This document shows positions 1 to 10,261 of a stretch of 64,000 nucleotides of DNA, piece by piece (within the stretch, counting starts at the first letter, position 1; each line of letters opens with the position of its first letter). Origin of the DNA: Medicago truncatula (lineage: Eukaryota > Streptophyta > Magnoliopsida > Fabales > Fabaceae); contig NC_053048.1 in assembly GCF_003473485.1 (NCBI RefSeq), forward strand, positions 41,040,755 to 41,104,754. The letters are read 5' to 3'. A program made the translations under genes and the position numbers. Below the pieces are notes generated by a model that made no database searches, was not told the origin of the DNA, and saw nothing but the letters and a program-made list of their open reading frames with translations.

Positions 1-1369
1 TTGTCTCACTTGTGCACCATAAAATTGGTCTGCAAAATATAATCCAAACATTTTTAGTGTTTGCTTGATCGTAGGTTTTCTCAAAGACTAGTCCATAGAG
101 CGTGATTTTCATCTTGTTGGCTTTACTCATAAGTGCCACATTAATAGATCCTAGTTCCAGGTAGCAGTTAGTGGAGTCTGCATCCTTCTAAGAATGATGT
201 CATGAGTTAGCATCACTTTATATCATTGGGTATGTGCACAAATTAAGGAGTTAAACAAGTAATTAAAAGACAAGTTATGCATTGCAAAGATAAAATTTTT
301 AACTTTTAATGTATTGAATTTGAATACACAATTTCCAAGAAAATACTTTTATTAGTTTCTTAACTTGTGCCCTTAAGGGAACAAGTAACATGTACCCTTA
401 AGGGCACAAGTTACCATTTCCCTATATCATAGTATATCTTTAGTGTACATTGTACACTTTACCAACCTATAAAATGCCTAGAGAGAATGAGCATTCACCA
501 GTTGAGAACCCAGTATTTAAGTTTACAACCAACTACAATTTAATTTCACCAGTCAGGATATTGTCTTTGCAAGGAAGTGAAATTTGCACATGCACACTCC
601 TCCTACCTTCCCTCCACACACACAAAAAAAATGAACAATAGCATTTAAAAAACATGTGATTTTCTTAAGCTGTTAATGCTAATTCTGCCTCCAAACTAGC
701 GAAAGCTGTTCAGTTGGTTCAACATAGAGGATGCCAAAAATATGCAATAGAATTTCATCTCAACTAAGAACACTTTTTCTACATGATTATATGCTAACAC
801 TATAGTAACCAAAAGCTTCACAATTCAAACAAGCCCTTACATTATATGTGATGATATCATAACAACACTTTCTTATTAAACCTTCCAGCAGGACCAAACA
901 TTTTTTCAGTAATAACTATAGTATACCCGGGATAACATCGAACAGTGACTAAAAATAACACCACACATCAACAATTTAAAATCAGCAACCTAACATAATA
1001 GTTAAGGACTAACACTTTCAAAGCATGCAACTGAAAGAAACCTTCGTTAAGGATTTGGCTCGTATAAATCAAGTAGTTAATCTGAAAAGTCAATGACCGA
1101 TATTTCAACATGGTTGATCTTTGGTTATGCATGTGCATAAAATAGTAACTATGAATTATACATCAATGGTTGATATCATGCTGTTTACACTCCAAATTGA
1201 ATTAGAGAAACCAAATGTTAATTTGTACTAATATTATCAAACAAAGTACACTAACTAAATGATTCAAATTCTGATCAATTACCAATATAACTGGCATTTT
1301 ATCTTTCAAAACCATGTTTGAATTGGCAATGAACCAAATTTATTTAAGAGAGAGGAAAGTAAAGCATAC
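1..1369. other. Intron 1 of the cupin-like gene; no further exon recognised
   Basis: This AT-rich stretch lies downstream of the splice donor of the minus-strand cupin-like exon, so it should be intron. I looked on the minus strand for a continuation of the cupin fold and found no convincing exon. The remaining exons probably lie left of the window. The only clear structure is a 19-bp inverted repeat at 361-413, listed separately. No RNA gene was seen. Confidence 0.4.
361..413. repeat. Perfect 19-bp inverted repeat (hairpin)
   Basis: The arms are 361-379 and 395-413, separated by 15 bases. They are exact reverse complements and contain the palindromic core CCCTTAAGGG. No target-site duplication was identified. 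It may be the core of a small foldback element within the intron of the cupin-like gene. Confidence 0.7.
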
Positions 1370-1852
1370 CCTAAACTTGATAGCAGCGCCCCAAAGAACA
1401 AAAGTCTCATTACAATCATGATGTCTATGATTTCCTCTCAACTTCCCAGGTCGAATTTCACCGAGATGAAGAGAAGCACAAGTAACAGCTCCACCTGAAA
1501 TGATGGAAGAAAGTGCGAGAGCAATAGGATCAAGAATCCAACCACGATTATCCTTGGCGATAGGAGAAGGAAAGCGGGAAGTGAATCTGCGAAGATTAGC
1601 TTTAACGTCGTTGTTTGGGGAAGAGAGAGGGAGTGGATGAGAAGAGCGATATGAGCGGAGAGAGATCCAAGCGAGGAAGAGGAAGATGGAGAGGACGAAA
1701 GGGAGAGAGTGAGGTCTTTGAAGGAATGAAGTGACGAGGGAGGGGCGGATCCGTTGGAACATGGCGGAAGTGGAGGAGGAGGAGGAGGAGGAGGATGGTG
1801 GTATGCTGATTTGGATTGGTCTTCGCGGTGTTGCGCTGGTTGTTGATGACAT
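1370..1852 (-). CDS. Membrane-anchored cupin-like protein, first exon (partial gene)
   Basis: The minus-strand ATG at 1852 opens 161 codons that end at a donor (AGG|GTATGC) after 1370, in phase 0. Residues 1-30 are rich in Ser and Pro. Residues 49-65 form one hydrophobic membrane segment followed by Arg. From about residue 131 the sequence reads GEIRPG, then a His-rich NHRHHDCNE stretch, then ETFVLWGAAIKFR. This matches the first metal-binding motif of a cupin (RmlC-like) fold, so a single-pass membrane protein with a C-terminal cupin domain is likely. I know plant proteins of this general type but no established function. The rest of the cupin barrel is not in the window. An overlapping frame opening at 1929 is proline-rich shadow sequence. 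Gene identity as a family is fairly sure; function is unknown. Confidence 0.7.
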
Positions 1853-2408
1853 TGCGTTGCTACTACTGGTGGTGGTTCTCTCTCTCTGGTTGCACTCTCA
1901 TCTCTGATTTCCGATACTGTATTCTTCACTCTTCATTATCTGTTTTTTTGTTTCTTTCTTTTCATGATAATTTTGTTTAATCATATGTGCATCTTTCTTC
2001 GTGATTTTAAAAAAAAGGGATATGTAAATTGGACGGACCATTTACACGTCTGGATGGTAAAGTTTGTATGCGTAAAATTTTTGTAAATTGTTGTTAGATT
2101 GACCGTTGACTATTTTTATTTTTTTTCCTTAAAATGAAAGGAAAACACGTTTTAAATTTTATAAACTAAAAATCCAAAACACATTATGGATTTTAAAATT
2201 TAACCATTTTGAAAAATTGAAGAGCGCCAGAAGTGTGGGGAAAACCGGAAAGGGTGAGGACTATGTTCGACTTAACTTGTGTCAAAAAAAAATGTTGGAC
2301 GGGTTTCTAAATTGATAATAATAATTATAAGAAAATGAATCTTGAATTTTTTTTTCAAGGAACAATGAATCTTTAAATGTTTTGAGGTAATGTAATATTT
2401 TCAATGAC

Positions 2409-3166
2409 AAAACTTAGAAAAAGTACCCTACCTTGGGTATTGTTCATCCTGTTCTCCAATAGTAACATAACACCTGGATTATATAATCCACTTCAAACTT
2501 AACTCTAACTATTCTTTATTTCACAAACGCCGTTTTAACCCCGTTATCATCCGGTCAAAACAAAATTTAGTTAACCTTCAACATACAGTTATCACACCAA
2601 CACTCAGGCAGATAGAAAAATAAATTGCCCCTATCAACTATCCACTATGTATCGGAAATCTAACATGTGTTGCAGTAGACAAGACAACCACTCATATTGT
2701 TTTCCACCACGGCAACACCTTCCAACCTAATCTCTAAAATTGGTTTGGTCGGTGCAATCTCCAATTGGTTTCTGTTGGTGCAAGCTCTAATTGCTTGTGA
2801 GGGAAAATCCAATCTTTTTTTTCCTCAAGAAGGCGTGGTTACTGGAACAGAGGAATTAATCTCTACCCATTTCAATAATAATTAACGGTGAGGCGGTAAA
2901 TCTTTTGCGGAAAGATAATAGTTGTTTGAACAATAATCCAAGGTTTTTTCATGATAAATTGTTAATTCTTCACAATAGATGATTCCATAAACAAAAAATG
3001 TCCTCCATTCTCATGTAAGAAGCTACTGAATTTGACGGCCAACTTTGACGAGGATTAATGGACTAGGTAGGGTAGGGTTTGACGTGGATTATATAATCCA
3101 GGTGTTATATTACTATTGGGGAACAGGATGAACAATATCTAGGATATTGTTTCTAAGTTTTATCCT
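2409..3166. mobile_element. Non-autonomous DNA element with ~80-bp terminal inverted repeats
   Basis: The sequence from about 2409 to 2487 recurs inverted at about 3080-3166. Both ends share TTGTTCATCCTGTTC and a CACCTGGATTATATAATCCA block with few mismatches. The interior of about 590 bp holds no recognisable transposase. A short open frame at 2697-2885 has no familiar domain. I found no clear target duplication, so the superfamily is undetermined; long TIRs are typical of Mutator-like elements. Confidence 0.7.
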
Positions 3167-4060
3167 ATTTCGAATGAATTCAAGCCATTCTAGGTTAATT
3201 TTATTGTTTGGATGATTAATTTAAAGAATTTTTAAAATTGATGAAATTTATAAAGTATTTTTTATACAAGTTAAATTTAGAGAATTTTAAATAATACTTG
3301 AAAATTATGAATCTCAAATCCATTCCTTCTTGTAATTTTATCAAATGACACCTAAAAACTATGAAATTCAAATTTCTTTCTTCTTATAATTTTTCTCAAA
3401 ATTTGCAAGTTGGTCCCCAAAATTTTCAAACCGACACCTTAATTGGCCCCTAGTTTTTTGAAAATAACAAATTATTCCATCAAATTTCTTAAAATTGAGT
3501 CATACTTTTCAAATTTAGCCAAAATAAATTAGAATTTATAAATGTAACCCGTAAACGATATCAATGAATTTTTTATTACTTTATTCAAACAAAAATATTA
3601 AGAAATTAAGACAATATAATTGATCAGTTAAATTGTCTATGATTCTTAATTCTTTTAAAAAAAAAGAATATATCCATCCAAACACATTCATAGGATATGT
3701 TTGGTAAAAAATAAGTTATAAGTTACATTCAACAAGTTACAAGATTCAACATTCTTATTCTCAAGGATTGTAAGCTTGTTGAATCAATAAGCTAGCTGAT
3801 TTGAGGCAAAATTGAGTGATTATAGAAAGAGAGACCGAATTCACAAATAAGTGAGTATATGAAAGAAGAAAAAAAGTTCAAGTATTTCCTCTCAAAAAAA
3901 AACTTGCAAGTGTTAAATCTAAAATGTAAGGAAAAGATAATGAAATGATAAAAAATTAAATTATTTTTTTAAATAATTTATATACAATATTATTGTAGAA
4001 AAGTTAAACACATGCATCTCAAAATGTGCTGTCATTATTTGACAATGATCACACTTCAAT
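3167..4060. other. AT-rich intergenic DNA
   Basis: No gene, RNA or bounded mobile element is supported here. The text near 3690-3790, which resembles TTTGGTAAAAAATAAG, looks like other legume MITE ends, but I could not find a matching partner end. Confidence 0.4.
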
Positions 4061-4077
4061 CATTTGACATAAGGCGG

Positions 4078-4758
4078 TTTCTTTAAAAGCCAACGTCTTT
4101 GTTTGGCATCTATTACTTAATTGGCTTCTAACAGCTAACAACTTCATCAAGAGAGGGGTTCTTCCGCCAAATTTGACTTCTTGCTCGGGTGGTTGCGGTT
4201 CTCAAGATGATATTAACCATCTGTTTTTGTTTTGCGACTTCTATGGACATATTTGGTACGAATTTATAACGGGCTGAGTTTGTTTCAGTTAAGCCAACTC
4301 ATGTCAACAATCACATCATTCAATTTCGTTCCCTGAGTGGTTTCTCAAAACACACTTGCTCTGCTTTTCATCTGATTTGGCTTTCTACTGTTTGGATTGT
4401 TTGGCGTGATAAGAATGTCATAGTCTTTCAACATAAAAGAGATTCTATTAATCAACTTATAGACAAAATTAAGCTTCAGTCGTTCTGGTGGTCGAAGGCA
4501 AATCATCCTAACTTTACTTTTAATTATCACATGTGGTGGCTTGATTCCCCATTATGTTTGGAAGTTCCAATTTAGCTTTATTTAGTTTCAGTTTCTTATT
4601 CAGATTTATAGTGTGCCTACTTTGTGGCTAAACATTAAGTTCTTTCTTGATTTTTCGATGTAACTTATATGTTTTTCTTAGCTCTTCTCTAACACTTATT
4701 GTACTTGAGAGACTAAGTTGTGTTCATTATATTTCATTTTAGTTTCTTCAAAAAAAAA
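4078..4758 (+). mobile_element. 5'-truncated LINE (L1-type) 3' end with zf-RVT domain
   Basis: Plus-strand translation from about 4078 gives a broken reading frame with the pattern FVWHLLLN, then IKRGVLPPN, CSGGCGSQDDINHLF and CDFYGHIW. This is the zinc-binding domain (zf-RVT) that follows reverse transcriptase in plant L1-type LINEs. Several stops and frame changes follow, then a tail ending in a run of A at 4748-4756. The reverse transcriptase itself is missing, so this is a dead 5'-truncated copy. No target duplication was found. Confidence 0.75.
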
Positions 4759-4962
4759 TAACGTTTTGTCATAATATCTAATGAGATGATAATTTATATG
4801 TTTTGGGTTGAATTTTTATTTTCCGATTATATTATTTTTTTAAACTACTCTAATCAACATTTTGTTTTTTTGTATAATATTAAAAAAAATTAATTAATTT
4901 TTTTTGTTAAATCTCATTCTAATATAAACAATTTCACAACAATAAGAACAATACAAATTAAA

Positions 4963-5330
4963 TAATAGTGTTTTATCCCCTGTAATATAAGTCAGTTTCA
5001 GTTTTCCCCCTTGTAAAATATTTTTTTTGGATTCCGTCCTTATAATTTGAAGATTTTTTGGTTTTAGACCTTCATGAAAAATTCCGCCCCCTGGAATTTG
5101 AGAAAATTTTGGTTTACCCCCCCTGCAATTTGAGCAAAATTTGGTTTACACCCCTGTTAATTTGAGAAATTTTCGGTTTTACCCCCTGCCATATCATCGA
5201 TTTTGTACAGTCAAAATTCATGAAGATCTAAAACAAAAAAACTTCAAATTAAAAGGACGGAATCCAAAAAGAAAATTTTACATGGGGAAAACCGAAAATA
5301 ACCCATATTATAGAGGGTAAAACACTATTA
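4963..5330. mobile_element. Foldback MITE, ~368 bp, long imperfect TIRs
   Basis: The element begins TAATAGTGTTTTA and ends with its reverse complement, AAACACTATTA. The arms pair imperfectly for most of their length, including GGATTCCGTCCTT against AAGGACGGAATCC. No coding sequence is present. The bases beside the termini (TAA and TTA) are not an identical duplication, so the superfamily is not assigned. Confidence 0.75.
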
Positions 5331-5352
5331 ACCCTTATTTCATTGTGTTATG

Positions 5353-6231
5353 CATAGTTTTGAAACCCGGATCGGACCGGTCGGTCGAACCGGTCCGACC
5401 GTGAACTGGAGGTGTGCCGGTTAGAGCCTTTTATCGGATCGGCCATGTAATTAAACCGGCGCAAACCGGTAAGACTCGCTAAAAACCGGCTAAAACCAGT
5501 GACTCGGCCGATTTTTTGGTCCAATCCGGTTTAATTTTTTTTCTTCCGTTTTTTTTCATAATTAGTCATTTATTAGATTTAATATGCATTAAATGTAATT
5601 AACGCCTAAGTAAATGAGCGCAATTTAAGGAAAGAATACATTGACTTTTGATTTTTGTAGAGAAATAAAAATTTGAAAAAATTATATGCTAGGAAATTAA
5701 CCGCTACACCATCTATTTGTTTGTATAAAATAATAAAATATATTATATATGTAGGCATGCTGCATCTTCATTTTTTTAAAAACAAAAAACACATCGTTGT
5801 TTTTTTCTTCAAAAATATCACATATCTTTAAATGTCTATATTTTCACAATAATAATAATAAATACCCCCTAAAAAATAATATGCATATAATTTTTTTTAA
5901 ATTTAGATATTATATTAATATTAATAGATATGAAAAAAAATCTATTTCCTCGCAACAATATATAGGTATATCTTTTAAAAAAATAACTAATATATATATT
6001 ACATGTTAGTTTTTTTTTTAGTTTTTAAATGGCCGAGTCATCGGTTCGATCCGATCTAATCTGGTTAAATACCTATAAAAATTTAATATTAACACTGGGT
6101 CATATGACCGAGTTATCCGATTTAATTCGATTCAGTCATGCGGTTCAACCAGTGACTCAGTGGTTCGACCATTAACTCATTGACCTAATACCCATGCCGA
6201 GTCGACGACCGAGCCGAGTTTTAAAACTATG
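5353..6231. mobile_element. hAT-type non-autonomous transposon, 879 bp with 8-bp TSD
   Basis: The ends are CATAGTTTTGAAACCCGG and, inverted, CATAGTTTTAAAACTCGG. They are flanked by identical 8-bp direct repeats GTGTTATG (5345-5352 and 6232-6239). An 8-bp duplication is the hallmark of hAT elements. The subterminal regions are GC-rich with repeated CGGTT/AACCGG motifs; the centre is very AT-rich. No transposase was recognised. Confidence 0.85.
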
Positions 6232-6289
6232 GTGTTATGTTCCAAATATTCACAACAAAACACGATAAAATAAATATATAATTATCACT

Positions 6290-6644
6290 GCGAGCTTAGC
6301 TCAATTGGTATAGATATTACGTATTATATGCAAGGGCCAGTGGCGGAGCCAGGAATATTGTAAAGCTTGGGCAAAAAAATTATAGGGCGTACATAAGAAA
6401 TTGCAAGCAAATAATAAAAAATGTAAAGAAATTGCCCAATTTATAGGGGTTTATATAAGAAATTCATAGGGATTTACACAAGAAATTGCAAAAAAATTGG
6501 CCCGGAGCCCGGGCGAGTGCCCGGAGTCGCCGGGCCTTAGAACCGCCCCTGGCAGGGGCCGGAGTTCGAACTCCGAACACCCCACTTATCCACATTTAAA
6601 CGTGTGAGCTCTAGCCACTAAACTACTTGAAAAAAAAAAAAAAA
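6290..6644 (+). mobile_element. tRNA-derived SINE, interrupted by a hAT MITE
   Basis: The head GCGAGCTTAGCTCAATTGG matches a tRNA-type A box. After an insertion at 6338-6551 it resumes with GGAGTTCGAACTCC (B box). It continues through ACACCCCACTTATCCAC and CTCTAGCCACTAAACTACTTG and ends in a poly(A) run at 6630-6644. Imperfect copies of TATAATTA lie on both sides (6276-6289 and 6645 onward), a candidate target duplication. The same family recurs at 14336-14474 and inside the Helitron. Confidence 0.8.
6338..6551. mobile_element. hAT-type MITE, 214 bp, nested in the SINE
   Basis: The element starts CAGTGGCGGAG and ends CCGCCCCTG. The near-duplicate flanks are GCAAGGGC (6330-6337) and GCAGGGGC (6552-6559), 8 bp with one mismatch. 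Removing the element restores the SINE between its A and B boxes. The GC-rich 3' part holds a palindromic CCCGGAGTCGCCGGG stretch. No coding sequence is present. Confidence 0.85.
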
Positions 6645-7187
6645 TATAATTACTCACAATAGAAAAGAGGAATATGCTTCTCCTGACGCAAGCATAAATA
6701 AATAAAACACAAGATAAAAATATAAAATAATTTTCTATTAATTTAAAAGTGTAATGAATAAAATAAAAATAGAAAATGGAGGCTATATCAGACTTTCCCC
6801 CTCTTCCGCTACTTTCCGTCTGATATAGAGAGAGGTAGAGGGGAAACGAGTTTGAGCGTGAACACGAATTAAGATAAGGTGGAGGGTTAGGGCGGTTCTT
6901 CCTATATCTCTCTATCTATCTATCTATCGTCGCTTCCCTTCCGGTAACCATTTCTTCCCTTTCATCAACCGTTATCTTTCTTCACTTTCACTTCTTATTT
7001 TCTTCCCAATTTTATTTATATAATCATCTCCGCTTCATTATTTTCCACCATTTTACTTCTCTCAACCACTATTGTTAGTAATTGCTTCTCTTAATTCTTA
7101 TTCATTATACTAATTATTAGGTTTCTGTAGAATATGCACTAATTAATGTTTTCTTTTTTGTTCTGTTTGTGGAATTAGTGGAACATC
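6645..7187 (+). promoter_or_regulatory. TOC34 upstream region and probable 5' UTR intron
   Basis: This stretch precedes the TOC34-type start codon. A pyrimidine-rich tract with TCTA repeats lies at about 6903-6926. A plausible donor (CCG|GTAACC near 6943) and an acceptor ending GGAATTAG just before the ATG (near 7178) suggest an intron in the 5' UTR. The transcription start was not located. This is inference from splice-like signals only. Confidence 0.4.
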
Positions 7188-10100
7188 ATGGCATCTCAAC
7201 AACAACAAGTTCGTGAGTGGTCTGGAATCAATACGTTTGCGCCTGCTACACAAACCAAATTGCTTGAACTTTTGGGAAAACTCAAACAAGAGGTTCTTTT
7301 TTTATTCATAGAACAAATTTTCATGTTTCTAGTGTTGTTAAAGGGTTTAAGAAACTGTCTGCAATTGTAATTATGGTTGCGATTCACTGTGTCAAGGTTT
7401 TTGATGTCTCTTTGAGACCACAACTTCAATTATAAGCTAATTATTATGCATTTGACTGCAATTTTTCATAATACCAATTATGGTTTTAAATTGGGGTTGA
7501 TGTATTGTGGCAAAATGTTGAGACCTAAAATCCTGTATGTTGTCGTTGCAATTGGAGGTGCGGACTGCAATTTGAAATCAAGATACCAACTTTCGCAATG
7601 CAACCAACTAGGATAAAACCTTGATTTTGTTTTACTTTTAATTTTATTCTTGTCTCCATGTTTTGAACAAGAATTTGTATTTAAAAGATGGGTTTTTTGT
7701 TTCTATTTGGGAACTTTGTGTTTGTTTCTTTCAAAATAGGATGTGAACTCCTTGACCATACTTGTGATGGGGAAAGGCGGTGTCGGAAAGTCTTCAACTG
7801 TGAACTCTATCATTGGGGAAAGAGTGGTGGCGATTAGTCCCTTTCAGGTATGTCATGAATTGGTACTTTCCTGTGATGGTTTGCAGGGTGGTGGTTTTTA
7901 ATTTGATATGTTTGCTTGTGTTATAAAAACTATTTTTATCTTGAATAGTCGGAAGGGCCAAGACCTGTTATGGTGTCGCGAGCAAGGGCTGGTTTTACAT
8001 TGAACATTATCGATACTCCTGGTCTTATTGAAGGGGGGTACATCAATGATATGGCACTTGATATCATAAAACGGTATGCTTTTATGTCTGGCATGTAACA
8101 CACACGTGAACCTTTTTTTTTTTGGGTACTGATATTGTTTTTTCTCTTTACCCTTTTTCTTGTAGCTTCCTTCTGGACAAGACCATAGATGTTCTTCTTT
8201 ACGTGGACCGGTTAGATGCATATCGAGTAGACAACTTGGATAAGTTGGTTGCAAAAGCTATTACCGACAGTTTTGGCAAAGGAATATGGAACAAGGCTAT
8301 AGTAGCACTCACACATGCCCAGTTCTCTCCACCAGATGCATTGGCTTATGATGAATTCTTCTCAAAAAGATCTGAGTCTCTATTACAAATTATAAAATCA
8401 GGTGCATCCTTAAAGAAGGATGACGCTCAGGTATTTGTCTATCTAACATCTATCCTATCCTTGAAAAATACATCAGTTTTGAAAGTTAAAACTGTCAAGG
8501 CACCGTAATCGAAGTATTTGGATTATAAGTTCCTGGGTTTTATGATCCATGAACGGGAATACATTGGTTGGCCACTTGGTTGATTATATAATATCCCAAA
8601 TGCACTCACCCTTATAGGGATCTGTTTTCCTAGGACACTTGGCCAATTTATATAATACACCCCTGATGAAATGGGGCAGTTTTTGAACCCATACCGGATT
8701 ATCCGGCCGGACCTGGTTAACCAATGAATTGGTCCAGTGGCCAATCTACTTTTGTAAAATGTGGATTTGAAACTGTTGAACTGGTTCAATTTATTTGAGA
8801 ATTTGTTCTGATAGAGTAAATAAAGATTCATACCTTGGCTGCTGCATTGGTAGGGTGTTGTCCACCCCTTGAAATTCAGAATTTATTAAAAATTTGGCAA
8901 TTATAAGAATAGAACCAGGGCGTTCATAAAATGTGATGGACTCCCATCACCAAGTCATTTATTGATCTCTGTTTCTTAGTATGGATTTGTCTTCTATTGC
9001 ATGTTATCCATAGCATCTAGTTACTAACTAATTTGTATTGAGATTATTGTATATGTCAAGAATCAATTCAATGATGTTATTTCCTTCTAGTTTTACTTAT
9101 ATACCCATAACAATTTGTTTTCCCAGACATTGCATCATTTATTGATCTGGTGTACAAATAAATTCCAGTTCAACTCTCTGTTGTCATTTGGCCTTTCCCT
9201 CTACTTATGCGGATGTTGTTCAGTTTTAGAAAAATTGGTACCAAAACCTAGATATTCAATGAGAAAAATTCCCATTGTGCTGGTTCATAACTGTATTTAT
9301 TCCGTATAGAGTACCAGCCTTTTGGTTCTCTGTTGAATGTTGGGTGAATACAAACACAGCATCTGTGGGCTGTTCTTTCAGTCTAAACTAAGTTATGACA
9401 CAGTTTCATTCAGGGTATTTGTTTTATGGATGTTCTGTGGATTTGTAGAGCATCGTGCGATTGTGAAAATTACTTTATTTGTTTTGTGAATGGTTAATTT
9501 ATTATATGTTTATTACTTGCTTTGAAAGTAGGGTTCTGTCCAGGTTCTCTCTTGTTTCAATTTAATGTTGATGTTAATAATTATTATTTGTTGCTTTTCA
9601 CAAACATTGTGTGTGTGACTCATAATTTTCATGCTGGTATTTTGCCTTTCTTTTAACCCTAGGCTTCTGCCATTCCTGTTGTCTTGATCGAGAACAGTGG
9701 GAGGTGCAACAAAAATGAAACTGATGAAAAGGTTGGAGATTTGCTTCATGGCATTCACATTTCCTAGTATCCTCTTTTATCAGCCCATTTATCTTGCTTA
9801 ATCTGATTGAGAAAATGTGTGCATGGTCACCATGGTGCAGGTTCTTCCAAATGGGATTGCTTGGATTCCTCACCTAGTCCACACAATCACAGAAATTGCA
9901 TTGAACAAAAGTGAGTCTATTTTTGTTGACAAGAATTTGATTGAAGGACCAAATCCAAATCAGAGAGGAAAATTATGGATTCCTGTCTTATTTGCTCTAG
10001 AGGTAAGCTTTTGAACTTTGAGGCATATCTTGTTTTCTCTTTATAAACGCCAGGAGACTCTCTTCCTTTTGTTTATTTTATTCTTCCTCTCTGCAGTTCT

Positions 10101-10261
10101 TGCTTATCATGAAGCCTATAGAAGGACTGATCAAAAACGATGTTGCTAATGAAAAAAAGCCCTCTTGGGAGACACGTGATGTAGGTGTTAAGAAAGAGAC
10201 ACGTGAAGTTGGTCAGAAAGATATGCGTAAAGAGAGGCGTGGTGGAGCAGTTCGGAGATAA
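7188..10261 (+). CDS. TOC34: Translocase of chloroplast 34-type GTPase (TOC34/TOC33 homologue)
   Basis: Seven coding exons join in frame: 7188-7292, 7740-7847, 7949-8073, 8166-8430, 9663-9731, 9841-10002, 10097-10261, all GT-AG, giving 332 residues. The product is a preprotein receptor GTPase of the chloroplast outer envelope and docks transit peptides in the TOC complex with Toc159 and Toc75. The P-loop GKGGVGKSS is at 46-54, DTPG at 93-96, THAQ at 162-165 and ENSGRC at 211-216. Arg133 occupies the dimer-interface arginine known from pea Toc34. A C-terminal membrane anchor spans about 268-287, leaving a charged tail of roughly 45 residues. Pea Toc34 is about 310 residues, so this tail is longer and holds a near-duplicate ETRDVG/ETREVG (303-308, 312-317). 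All G motifs are present, so the gene looks functional. Confidence 0.93.

Noticed and set aside
1438..1929. 163-codon minus-strand frame overlapping the cupin-like exon
   Set aside because: It is out of frame with the cupin and membrane motifs and consists of proline/serine-rich low complexity; it is a shadow of the real frame.
4966..5327. Harbinger-type 3-bp duplication at the 4.96-kb MITE
   Set aside because: The flanking triplets are TAA and TTA, which are not identical, so a TSD call is not justified.
6290..6600. tRNA gene
   Set aside because: A and B box motifs are present, but the sequence lacks a proper cloverleaf, continues into a SINE body and ends in poly(A).
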